Shown here: piece after piece, positions 1-9,600 of the stretch
How the letters are laid out: each line of letters begins with the position of its first letter
Position numbering within the stretch: position 1 is the stretch's first letter
Source: a virus
Length of the DNA stretch: 64,000 nucleotides
Direction: 5' to 3' (one strand)
IMG/VR virus record: IMGVR_UViG_3300044712_000991
Coordinates: 1-64,000 of that record
Notes under the pieces: model-generated
The model's input: the letters and a program-made list of their open reading frames with translations, nothing else
Database searches by the model: none
What the model was told of the DNA's origin: nothing
Made by a program: the position numbers and the translations under genes

Positions 1-632
1 GGTATGTTGTCCGCCAGTCCCCCGGGAAGGATATCCGCACCGAGCGTGCTGTCGGCAAGTACAGCCCTCCAACCCCCACCCTGCGCGGTATACTTCTCCG
101 TGCTGTGCGTGTTCGAAGGCGTGCCCCCCATGTCTTCCAAAGGGGTGCTCGCACCCGTATCTGGCGGTAAGTCGGTGCTCTGGTTGATGACCTTCTTCTT
201 CAGCACCTGATCACGAGGACCGACAATAACATCGGGCATCGAGGTATCGGGAAAGGTGTATCGGGTCACGAAGTCCTTCACGATGTCCAACTTCTTATCG
301 ATCTCCTGCGTACTCTCCCCGAGCGTACGTGGGGTGTAATCCACTTCGTACATGTCCACCACGACCGCCGTATTCGCAGTCTTCTGCATCGGGGGCAACA
401 TCCAGTGCGCTACGCTTTGCTCCAGTACACCCTGTTTGCGCAGAATGTTCACATCCGCTACAGCGGACTGCGCAGACCTTCCGAACCGCCGTTGGAACAT
501 CATTTCCACTTCTTCCGTGGTGAATGTCTCATTCATTCCTGCAAGAGCCACACGACCATCCTTGAGCATCGTGAACACGAGCTTGTCTGGTCGCTGTTCC
601 AACATCGTAGTAAGTGCTGCACATTTGTCCAT
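1..632 (-). CDS. Structural-region protein, C-terminus beyond window
   Basis: Open reading frame that starts at 632 (ATG, with a weak AACGAGG upstream) and runs off the left edge without a stop; about 210 residues are visible. The N-terminal 70 residues are helical and charged. The rest is Thr/Gly/Pro-rich with no motif I recognise. It lies directly downstream of the prohead protease, where tailed phages often place scaffold, core or capsid genes, so a head role is an inference from position only. The 76-base gap before it has a TATATT element that could be a promoter. Confidence 0.75.
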   Translation of the reverse strand, partial: MDKCAALTTMLEQRPDKLVFTMLKDGRVALAGMNETFTTEEVEMMFQRRFGRSAQSAVADVNILRKQGVLEQSVAHWMLPPMQKTANTAVVVDMYEVDYTPRTLGESTQEIDKKLDIVKDFVTRYTFPDTSMPDVIVGPRDQVLKKKVINQSTDLPPDTGASTPLEDMGGTPSNTHSTEKYTAQGGGWRAVLADSTLGADILPGGLADNI

Positions 633-660
633 TGAAAGCCTCGTTCTCTCTTTCACAAAA

Positions 661-669
661 TATAGGTAG
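661..669 (-). promoter_or_regulatory. Candidate late-promoter element CTACCTATA
   Basis: Minus-strand CTACCTATATTTTG in the gap 633-708, about 30 bases upstream of the start at 632. It shares CTACCTATA with the gap at 11837-11845. TATATT inside it could also act as an ordinary -10, but the bases 17 upstream (AGTAAA) are a poor -35. Confidence 0.25.
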
Positions 670-708
670 GATGCGCCTCTTTTTACTCCCACCCCCGCAA
701 AATAAGGG

Positions 709-1779
709 CTACCTCAACGCACACGCGGTAGAAATCAGCCCCCGCTCCTGTGCCTCGGCTGTAAAGCGCATAATCTCCTGGTCAGAGAGCTTGTCCCACT
801 CGATCTGCGCCACGGGCTTCCACGGAGACTGCTGAACGGGACTCCACACCCCTGCCCTCGCCGTTGCCTGTTGCCGAGCGAAGCGCTGGAGCTGGATGGC
901 CCGGGTGAACGCGGGATTCGCCACAACAGAGAGCTCGAAGAACGAAAGGACGTGGTTGATTTCGAAGTTCCTCACGGCGACCGCCCTGCGGGAGAAGCCC
1001 TTCAAGACCTCATCCTGCTCAGCCTTAGCCACAAGCACATGCTTCAGCCACTCCGGACGCAGGGTGCCCTTATCGAGCAGATCGCGCACATCGTTCGCGC
1101 TCACAACGGTGATGGAGCCCTTCCTGTCCTTCAAATGAGAGCAGTACTGGTGGGCAAAGTGCGCGGTGTTCCCACATGTGGAGCACACACTGTACTCGAT
1201 GTTCGTACCCATGGAGCACGCTAGGGGCTGCCCCGTGTCAATCATGCGCACGATACGCTCGGCGGTCTTCCTCGCCTTGGGATTCATGTGCGACCCATCG
1301 TTGGCCAGTTTGGCATCGATGCGCATCAAGACCTCAATGGCACCATCCTTCTGGTTGGGCATGGTGAGAATGCTCTGCCGCACCTTGTCATTCGACTGCC
1401 CTAGGAGGGAAGCCCACTTGGGGTTCTTCCCCATCTCTGCGGGGTAGTCGAAGCGGTTGAGGAACGCATCTGGCAGATCACCTATGGAGCCCGCGATGCC
1501 CTCGGCAGAGTTGTGCTCCGCGTGCGCACGCTTGCCGATGAACGACTTGTACCCGAAGTTCGGGCGTTCATCCTCAAAATGCTCGTAAGGGAACGCGTCC
1601 CAGTTCCCGTTCGGTCCGGCAGAGGGGTCTTCGAGGTTCCCAATTGCACGGAAACGCAGGTACCGAAAGTTGTTGTTGTCGAGTGGCACCACACGCCGAA
1701 CACCAGCAGTCGTGAACAGATTCTGCCGATGTCCGTACGGAATGGGCTTCAGAAGTTGGAATGCGAACTTTTGGATCAT
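709..1779 (-). CDS. Putative prohead (head maturation) protease
   Basis: 356 residues; start supported by GAGGT. The layout resembles phage prohead proteases: an FIGKRAHAEH segment (about residues 80-90) where the catalytic His is expected, a C-S-T-C-G / H-x-x-Y-C-S-H zinc-like cluster in the middle, an ACSMG segment with a candidate catalytic Ser, and FFELSVVANPAF near residue 290, matching the 'FFE(I/L)SLV..PA' strand typical of this family. Position supports the call: portal lies two genes upstream and structural genes lie downstream. Such proteases process scaffold and head proteins during capsid maturation. The exact protease clan is not certain from motifs alone. Confidence 0.6.
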   Translation of the reverse strand: MIQKFAFQLLKPIPYGHRQNLFTTAGVRRVVPLDNNNFRYLRFRAIGNLEDPSAGPNGNWDAFPYEHFEDERPNFGYKSFIGKRAHAEHNSAEGIAGSIGDLPDAFLNRFDYPAEMGKNPKWASLLGQSNDKVRQSILTMPNQKDGAIEVLMRIDAKLANDGSHMNPKARKTAERIVRMIDTGQPLACSMGTNIEYSVCSTCGNTAHFAHQYCSHLKDRKGSITVVSANDVRDLLDKGTLRPEWLKHVLVAKAEQDEVLKGFSRRAVAVRNFEINHVLSFFELSVVANPAFTRAIQLQRFARQQATARAGVWSPVQQSPWKPVAQIEWDKLSDQEIMRFTAEAQERGLISTACALR

Positions 1780-1795
1780 AGTAGTACCTCGCGTG

Positions 1796-3214
1796 TTAGG
1801 TGATTCCGAGATTGGCCGCGAACTGCGCTATCAGCCCATCTTCCTTGTCCCACAGGAATGCCTCGGCTGCCCGTACATTGTGTGCGTAGCCCTGCATGTC
1901 ATGCCACACATCAGTCGCACTCAGGGAACGCAAGTATCGCACGGTCATCCCCGCATGCTCCTCCGTGCCCACGAGCTCCACTTCCTTCTTGTGGTGAATG
2001 TCCCCCAAGTGCCACTCGCGGTAGACCGTGCGTGCCCACATCTGCGGTTCATCCGTGGCCATCATCTGCATCAACCTCGCTGGCTTGATACCCCGCCCAT
2101 GAGAGAACCCAATGAGACACTTCCCGTACTCGTAATACTTCCTGGACCGCGATGAGTTGTTGACCGTCACATCATCAAACGTCTGAAGTGCGAACTGAAG
2201 CGTTATCCCCAACTGCACCACCCGCTGCTCATCGTGATTCCCCGGCATGATGACGATGTCCACGGGTGCCACCTGCCGTAGGCGATTGATGGCCTTGAGG
2301 ATGAGTTCTGTACCCAACTGCAAGGTCTTCGTCCACCGTGTATCCTCCTGCTGAGGAGTACCCGAGGTGGTGGTACCGAACTTGTTGTCCGTGTTGAAAA
2401 AATCATTGCCCACGGGGAACACGATGCGATCGACCTGCCCATGCCACTTCGCGCTCTGCTGGATGATCTTCTCGATGGCGGACATGAACATCTCCTCCGC
2501 TATCTTGATGTCGAAGTTCGTCCCCGACTCTTCATCCCAAGTGAGCTTCCCGTAGTGCAGGTCGAACAGATCGACCTCCAACAGCAACGGTCGCTCGGTG
2601 AGCAGTTTGCGCTTGATGGGCGTATACTTCAGAGGGTTGTTCTTCAACATCTCCAACAACCCCTCCACGGCCGCTTTGGCTTCCAAATACGCCTTCCGGC
2701 GGACAAGTTTGGCCTTTATCTGCCAGAGCGGGACAGTCTTGTGTTGATCCTCTAGGCGAGCATACCCAGCCTTGGTCACGAACTTGGTGTCATACCGCCG
2801 GAGTTTGGTGTGCGACTCATAGTGGTTGACCTCAAAGCGCTCGACCTCCCACACCTCTGTATCGACCTTCCACTGCGCGAGGAACTCCTCCAACGATGGG
2901 GGTTCCCCCTCATACCCACGGATGACGAAATCCTGGGCATCCTTGGTCTGAGAAATCGTCTCCGCAGGTGCCCCTGGAGCAGGTGGTGCATCTGCGGTAT
3001 CTACCTCGGGCATCGCTCCGTTACGACCATGCTGCACGGAGGATGTCAAATTGTCTGCCTTGCGTATCTTGCTCACCCATCTACGAAGTGAATCGGGGTT
3101 GGTATCCGAGAACCTATCGGGATACAGTTTGAGTACACGACGGGCTATCGCCCCGTTACTCTCATCTTTGTATGACTGCAACACCTTTACCACGAGTTCG
3201 CGGTTGGTTGACAT
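1796..3214 (-). CDS. Calcineurin-like metallophosphoesterase with N-terminal helical domain
   Basis: 472 residues, RBS AGAGGAG. The metallophosphoesterase core is complete in order: DLHYGK (motif I), VGNDFF (motif II), MPGNHDEQ (motif III), FSHG and GDIHHK for the later His ligands. These bind two metal ions for hydrolysis of phosphodiesters or phosphomonoesters. The first 60 residues look like a small helix-turn-helix domain (AIARRVLKLYPDR... LRRWVSKIRK), followed by a Pro/Ala-rich linker. The gene sits between portal and prohead protease, an unusual place for an enzyme; it may be packaged or act on DNA during assembly, but this is inference. Substrate unknown. Confidence 0.8.
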   Translation of the reverse strand: MSTNRELVVKVLQSYKDESNGAIARRVLKLYPDRFSDTNPDSLRRWVSKIRKADNLTSSVQHGRNGAMPEVDTADAPPAPGAPAETISQTKDAQDFVIRGYEGEPPSLEEFLAQWKVDTEVWEVERFEVNHYESHTKLRRYDTKFVTKAGYARLEDQHKTVPLWQIKAKLVRRKAYLEAKAAVEGLLEMLKNNPLKYTPIKRKLLTERPLLLEVDLFDLHYGKLTWDEESGTNFDIKIAEEMFMSAIEKIIQQSAKWHGQVDRIVFPVGNDFFNTDNKFGTTTSGTPQQEDTRWTKTLQLGTELILKAINRLRQVAPVDIVIMPGNHDEQRVVQLGITLQFALQTFDDVTVNNSSRSRKYYEYGKCLIGFSHGRGIKPARLMQMMATDEPQMWARTVYREWHLGDIHHKKEVELVGTEEHAGMTVRYLRSLSATDVWHDMQGYAHNVRAAEAFLWDKEDGLIAQFAANLGIT

Positions 3215-3241
3215 ACACTCCTCTTGCCTGTGATGGATGAA

Positions 3242-5305
3242 CTAGATGCCCACTGCTTTGTCTATGGTTTGCTGTTCTACTGTCGGATGTTCTGTCATGA
3301 GAATTCTGTTCTGATCGAAGAGCCCTGTGTCCTCCACGCTCGCCGTGCTCAGCATCTCACTCGCGAGTGCCTCTAGGGATGGACTCTGCTTCGCGGAAAG
3401 CGTAGGGGGCGCTCCTGGGGGAGCCCCTGCCGCGGCACCACCCGCAGGTGGACCACCTGCCCCAATCGGAGCTCCTGGAGCCCCAAGACCCGCACCTGCG
3501 AGGTCTCCACCGCCACCACCCATATCACCCCCACCTGGCGGGAGAGCATCCATCGGACCGATGTCCATACCTGCCCCACCATCGAACTCACCCGTGGGAG
3601 ACCCACCTGGCTTCTTGGGCTCTGCCCATGGAGCGAGACCCTGCCTGATAATCTCGGACTCCCGCTCTTTCCGGCGCTCGATGTCCCTGAAGTACGCCTT
3701 CTCCTGTGCCGTGGGATCGAGGCGTGCGATACGGGCGAGTGTCGCCTCATCAATCAACCACGGTACTTCCTTCCTGAGCCACTTGATCCAGTTCTTGTAG
3801 TTCTCATCGTTCGTGGCACTCATGGCACCCCAGTCGAGTTTGGGGTAGATGTACTCCCTGCGCTGAGCGAGTTCGTTGTTCCGCAGTTCCTCTGACTTCT
3901 TGGTGAAGAACTCCCTGAACTCCTCGTTGTCCTTGTAGTCACGGATGCCCGCGTAGGCCTTCATAAGGTCGCGCCCAGCATCCTTCGCAGAGCCGTAAGC
4001 CTTGCCCCTGTAGTACGAACCAACCACCGGCCGTGCCACACGGTAGAACCCGCACATCTCCGCCACCGTCTTGAACCACCCCACATGCACCATCTGTTCG
4101 ACCTTGAGTTGGAGGTTCAGGTAGCGCTGACGTTGGATTTCGAGGTTCGCATACGCCTGGGCGTACGACCCACCACCGCCCGTCATGAGTTGCTCGTGGA
4201 TACCCATACCAATGAACTTCAGTTTGTACACCCGATCGAACTCGGGACCCACGGGCAGAATCTTGCCCGAAGAGCCGTAGAACTCGACATTGATGCCATA
4301 GTGATAGAAGATGCTGAAGTTCGGGTCCATCTCCCACGCAGCGAACATGTCGCGCAGGGAGTCCAACTCGGATGCCTCGGGAATCCACCCCGTGTTGGGG
4401 TCACCGACCTTCACGATGGTGAGAGGCACGATATGGCGGGTGGCGATAGCAAACTGCGCCTGTTGGAGGCGGTCCTCGTACATGAGAATCTTCAGCAAGC
4501 GCTTGATGAGCGACTTGCCCTTCACTTCGTACGGTGCCTTGTCGTGCGAGAGGATGAACACGTTGTTCGGATGCAACGGAATCTCGTTGTTGTACAGCAC
4601 GTACCGTATGATCTCGGGCGAGAGTTGCTTGTACAGATAGTCGGGGCTCCTCGTTTGCACGATCTTCTTCAGCCCCTCATCGGGGATGAGCTTGACCAAC
4701 GGCTTCTGGTTCAACCAAGTGCTCTCGACCTTCACATAGTCAGGATTGAGAAGCGTGAACTGGTCGAACATGTAGTCCTTCTCATTCCACGCACCGAAGA
4801 AGTAGTCGTTACCGATTGTCCAGTACTCCTTCACCCCATCGGTCAGCGTACGAATGAGGTTGATACGCTCAGCCATCTCCTCGAAATGCTGCTGTACTCC
4901 CGCATCCTCGCACTCACTGAGTTGGAGATTCGCCATCGGGAGTTCCGTATGGATACGCAAGGCCGCACCCACGATGGGGTCGGTGTCTGCGAAGAACCTG
5001 TAGAGACCATGGAGTGTGCGGTCATCCGTAGGGATAGCCAATGTGGAGGATGTGTAGCGGGGGTCGTTGAAAAGTGGTGCGTTCCTGGTCACGTCCAGTG
5101 CAGAATTACCGCGTTTGATAATCCTGTCCGCAACCTTCGTGAACGACACGCTCGATACGGGATGCACGGGATCGACATGCATCGGGGACTGCTGTCCCTG
5201 CATCACCCCCGTGAACTCCGACTCCAGGTTGCTCGTGATGAGCCCCTGTTGCGGGTGCCGACTCCCAACAACCGTGTTACCTACCGTCCGAAGCAGATGT
5301 CCCAT
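3242..5305 (-). CDS. Portal protein
   Basis: 687 residues, RBS AAGAGGAC. Forms the dodecameric ring at one capsid vertex through which DNA enters and leaves. Residues 70-560 have the typical myovirus-type portal pattern: 'DPIVGAALRIHTEL' early, 'EYWTIGNDYFFGAWN', then 'LLNPDYVKVE', 'EIPLHPNNVFILSHD' and a long helical region with many aromatic residues. The C-terminal 130 residues are extremely Gly/Pro/Ala-rich (about residues 575-640) before a short conserved-looking tail. Its place in a head gene block with terminase and protease fits. The low-complexity tail is longer than usual for a portal. Confidence 0.8.
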   Translation of the reverse strand: MGHLLRTVGNTVVGSRHPQQGLITSNLESEFTGVMQGQQSPMHVDPVHPVSSVSFTKVADRIIKRGNSALDVTRNAPLFNDPRYTSSTLAIPTDDRTLHGLYRFFADTDPIVGAALRIHTELPMANLQLSECEDAGVQQHFEEMAERINLIRTLTDGVKEYWTIGNDYFFGAWNEKDYMFDQFTLLNPDYVKVESTWLNQKPLVKLIPDEGLKKIVQTRSPDYLYKQLSPEIIRYVLYNNEIPLHPNNVFILSHDKAPYEVKGKSLIKRLLKILMYEDRLQQAQFAIATRHIVPLTIVKVGDPNTGWIPEASELDSLRDMFAAWEMDPNFSIFYHYGINVEFYGSSGKILPVGPEFDRVYKLKFIGMGIHEQLMTGGGGSYAQAYANLEIQRQRYLNLQLKVEQMVHVGWFKTVAEMCGFYRVARPVVGSYYRGKAYGSAKDAGRDLMKAYAGIRDYKDNEEFREFFTKKSEELRNNELAQRREYIYPKLDWGAMSATNDENYKNWIKWLRKEVPWLIDEATLARIARLDPTAQEKAYFRDIERRKERESEIIRQGLAPWAEPKKPGGSPTGEFDGGAGMDIGPMDALPPGGGDMGGGGGDLAGAGLGAPGAPIGAGGPPAGGAAAGAPPGAPPTLSAKQSPSLEALASEMLSTASVEDTGLFDQNRILMTEHPTVEQQTIDKAVGI

Positions 5306-5317
5306 AGTGTCCTCTTA

Positions 5318-6679
5318 CTAGTGTGATGGCGCACGATAACGATAATCCTCACGCGCCTCATGGTTGACGATGGCATCGGGCTTCGTACTCTCTGCGAACG
5401 TAAGTGCCTGGAGCACCCCTTGATGCACAAGAATCATGTTCGGTTTGTGTAGTTCGGGATTCACTGGCTCCTCGGCACCAACCAAGGATGCGAAGGGCGT
5501 GAGAGGCCGGTTGGTCTCAGGGCGATCGGGCGAACTATGCAGGTCTGTCTCAAAGTACTGTCTTTCCAAGTCCTTGCGTGTCGATGATGGTTCCTCAAGT
5601 TCATCCTGTCCCTTCGGGTCTTTCGGACTCACATCCATTGTGCCCATGTACCCCGGGTACTGCTCAGCGTGCGGGAGATCGGCAGCCTGTGCAATCAGTG
5701 GAAGCGCAGCAAGTATCCTGTCGGGTGCAACCTGATAATACACGGCGATCTCCTGTCCTACCTTCTGTACATCAGATGTCCCAAGCCTACTTGCAACCTC
5801 CTGGGCCATCGCGTACAACTGCTGGTCCTCAAACCCCATGGAGGACACTGCGAGCCCACCCTTGTTTGGGTTCTGCTCCCGCAGTTTGTCACTCACCCCT
5901 GGCGTGACCTTCGACTCATCGAGGAAGTTCTCCTTCTGCGGCTCGAAAGGCTCACCCCACAAATGATCCCGACCGTTCTCAATCTCGTGGTGGTCGTTGA
6001 TGTTCCACATATCCGCCAAGTTCTTCGAACTCCCACCAATACCCCCATCTATGTCCGACTTGTCCGTGTACGTCTCGGGGGTGGCAAACTTCAACGCGCT
6101 CGTCGTGGGTTGTGGTGCGTTTTTGAAGTACTGCACGGTCGATGGTAGTGGGTGCTCTTCCTTAGCGTTCTGAAACAGATTCTCCCACCCCACGAACTTC
6201 TTCCTCGACAGGACATCCACCAAGCCCCTGTCGTTCACGCTTTGTAGAATCTCCGCATCATCATCAATGAACAGCGTGTGTCCCTCTGGGCGGGCGTACT
6301 CTCCCTTGTCAATCCCAGGTTTGATGACTACAATGTACGTAAAAAATCTGAGAAGGTCAAATTTACCTAGGAGCATCTTCGCTGGTTGGGCCTCGTCCAC
6401 CACTCCAGGCTTCGCACTACGACTGACCACCCCGAGGTTCATCCCATACTCATCGAGGCAGTCGAGAACATCGCGCACATTCGGCTGAAGTTTGCAGACA
6501 TTCCCTCGTAGATCACTCACCACATTCTCGTCCACGAGTTCGAATGGGGGCACCATCTCCAACGCAGGGATGCCTGTCCCCCGTGCATCGAAACAATCCC
6601 ATATCGTCCTGTCGAGGTCGAAGAGAATGGTCTCGTACGCATCGAACAGAGAGTTCTTGATGTCATATCTTATCTTCAT
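5318..6679 (-). CDS. HAD-superfamily phosphatase-like protein with long C-terminal extension
   Basis: 453 residues. I chose the ATG at 6679, which overlaps the upstream stop as ATGA, over an in-frame start at 6709. Residues 18-150 form a HAD domain: FDLDRT (nucleophile and acid Asp), GVVSRS (motif II Ser), a Lys in IKPGIDKGE (motif III) and LFIDDDAE (motif IV). It resembles magnesium-dependent phosphatase-1 type HADs. The remaining 300 residues are polar, with no fold I recognise. It is translationally coupled to the giant protein upstream and lies 12 bases before the portal, so it may be a virion or assembly component. Substrate unknown. Confidence 0.7.
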   Translation of the reverse strand: MKIRYDIKNSLFDAYETILFDLDRTIWDCFDARGTGIPALEMVPPFELVDENVVSDLRGNVCKLQPNVRDVLDCLDEYGMNLGVVSRSAKPGVVDEAQPAKMLLGKFDLLRFFTYIVVIKPGIDKGEYARPEGHTLFIDDDAEILQSVNDRGLVDVLSRKKFVGWENLFQNAKEEHPLPSTVQYFKNAPQPTTSALKFATPETYTDKSDIDGGIGGSSKNLADMWNINDHHEIENGRDHLWGEPFEPQKENFLDESKVTPGVSDKLREQNPNKGGLAVSSMGFEDQQLYAMAQEVASRLGTSDVQKVGQEIAVYYQVAPDRILAALPLIAQAADLPHAEQYPGYMGTMDVSPKDPKGQDELEEPSSTRKDLERQYFETDLHSSPDRPETNRPLTPFASLVGAEEPVNPELHKPNMILVHQGVLQALTFAESTKPDAIVNHEAREDYRYRAPSH

Positions 6680-9600
6680 ACGATGCCCATACGTTGTGCC
6701 CACTCCCACTCGGCTTGAAGTTTGGCCGTTATCTCGCTGTCGGACATGTTCTTGAACTCAGAAGCACTCCGAATACCTTTAAGTGCCGAGGTCTTAAACC
6801 TTGTAAAATCAAAGGTTGCGATGCTTGTTTGAAGGTTGACATGATTCGATGGCTCGAAACTCACCATCTGCTTGTCCTTCTTGTGAGGGTCGGGGAGGTT
6901 CAGATCGGTGTAGAATCCGCCCTTCATGTCCGAGTTTGAGGTATCTGTCGGTGATCCCCCACCCCCTGGACCCCCTCCCACGGGGGCCGCTTCTCCATGT
7001 GCTGGCTCGTACTGAAACCAATCGTTACGCTGTCCTAGCCCAGGCGGGGTGCCCTGGGTGAACTCTTGGTCTACGGCCGCAAAACGGAGAGTCTTGGGGA
7101 GATCAACGACCGTCACATACATCTGGTCACTCTCCGCGATGACTCTCCTACGCTGCTTCCAGTTCTCGATATTCCCGAGGCGTTTGTGCGCGAGTCCCCA
7201 AATGTAATCCACATCGGGGATACCGTACGGTACATCGAGCAACCTCGATCCCACCCGACCACGGAAGGGCTTCTCGATGAACACACTCACGCCCTCCACC
7301 CCCTTCTTACCCGCGTACTTCGACAGGTCTTCAAAGACTTGCACGCCAGGAATGCTCGCGATGACCGAAGGCATGTCCCGCCGACCAAGCAGGTACGCCC
7401 CCACAGTCCTCCCATCCGCCGTGGTGACCTTCCGGCACAAATCCCAGTCCACTATGCGGTCGTAGTACTCCGCAGGGGGTGCTTGTGAGGATACGGCGGA
7501 GAACACATCCGCCCGCAAGGACAGCACATGCTGCCTGTCCTCCACCTGTACGGGCTCAATCAAAAGCGACCCGTTCGCGAGCGCCACAAGGGTCTCGAAG
7601 CGCAACGTAGCGAGCGTCGATATCTCGTGCAGTCTGCGACGAATACGCTCCTTCTCCTCGGGAGTCTGTGCGTTCTTCATCTTATCCAACAGGCGGTCTA
7701 TCTCCTCCTGTACGAGTCCCCGCTGCTCATGTTCGCCTGGTGGGGCAAACTGAATTGTGGGCTCCGCAGGTTTCTCGGTCTCCGCGAGGTCTCCCTGTGG
7801 GGGTTCCTCAGGAAGTTCTCCACCATCTGGGCCTATACCCATGCCTTCCCCTGTATCGGGAGGATTGACAATCTGCTGATACCTGTCCTCGTCCGCAGAG
7901 GGTGGTACGTACCCCGTGAGCGTAACATCACCGTACCCCCTATCGATGAGCATCCTACGGACAGAGGCAAGGAACTGGTCTTTCATCGGGGAGCCCTTGA
8001 TGGCTGGTGGCAGGGTGTTGATTACCCAATCTTGATACCAATCGCGCCCGAGTTCTTCCTTGCCCACCGATCCACCCTGAATCTGGGTGTTGCCGTGGAT
8101 GTAGTACTTGATGTCATCCTCAGCCTTCTTGATCCAATGGAGCCAGTCGAACTGCGGGGAGGCTATGGTGTACCCGTACTCCTCCCCGAGGAAGGTCTTG
8201 AGTTCCTGCTCATGCTCAGGCGTACGATCTACATGGTACTCCGCGAAGAATGAGTCGTACGCAAACTGCGCCAGTTGTTCATCCGTGACATACGCCTCGT
8301 AGGGCGCAAAGCGTTCATCCGCACGATTGTGCTCAATGACCCACTCCACATGATGCTTCATATTCTTGAACCCATCGGGGGTGATGGTCGCGAACTTCAG
8401 GAACGGCATGAGAGCCCCAAGCAACCCACCTGTCTTCCCTTCGTTACCTGCCTGCTTCTTCACAGGTATGACATAGAACTCCGAGGCCTTGCGGTCGTAG
8501 TTCGACTTCGGGTCGAGTGTGATGGACACCCCGACGTTCTTGCGCTGACCCCCGAAGACCTTCGCTGGACGGTCGTAGGCCATGCTCCAGTTCGCCTGCT
8601 TACCTGGTTGCTCAATAGAACTGAACCCCCTCGTCTTTATCTCCACCTCTTCATGTGGTGGCATCCACACCTCATCCACCCCTGCCCGCGCTGCCTGCTC
8701 AAGGATGGTGTTCAGCAGATTCTCCGGCCAATGACGATAATACTGCCGGAAGATTGCGGTCTGCTCCGCACTCAAGTGATCGTTACCCTTTTGGTACGCA
8801 TCACTCTGCATCTCACTGATGTACCACACATACTTCGAGACCACGGTACCTGTCGCGGGGTCGTTGGTCTCGTAAGACAGCGGGGTGATACGGGAGAATG
8901 CAATAGAGTCGGCCAAGTGGGTTCCCCCAGTGTCGATGGCTGTCTTCGTTGGTCCGACCACCTTTGCTGGCATCTTACCGTAATCAGGCGTAATAGCAAT
9001 ACCGAACTGCACGCCAGCACCCGCCACATGGTTCTTGGTGTTCACAAGATTACTCATATACGACGACACTGGCACGGAAGAATACGGCCGGATGGGTGCC
9101 ACGGCGGAATTCAGATGGAAGTTGTTCAATGCCCCAACCAACTGATGATACACATTGAATAACTCCTTATCCGACACCTGCTCTCCCAACAAACCCATGA
9201 GTTCCGCATACCCTCCCTCAGGATCAAGGCCGAGAGATTTCAGACTCTCTACTGTGGGGGGAGCATCCCCGTAGGTTGTCTGATACTTCGCCACCAACGA
9301 CTCCACAGTAGGCTTCGCAGGGGGAGGGGTCTTCTGCTGACGTGCATCCCCCTCTCCGTGCTGAACAGTCTTACCCGTCAGCCCCCGGAATCTTCCGAAC
9401 AACGTCTGGATATCAGCGGTACTCAGTTTGCCCGTGAACGCCTTCGCCTTGTTCATCTTGGCGAACCACTGCATAGGATCGGGAATGGCAGGACCCGCTG
9501 AAGCAAGAAACTGTGGCACCTCGGCTTCGTTGGCTACCCACGCTTGCAACTGCTGTACCTGCTCATCCGTGACACCCTGGGGCGTTTGGGATGGGGATGC

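Noticed and set aside
4085-5326. 413-codon plus-strand frame
   Set aside because: Antisense shadow of the portal gene.
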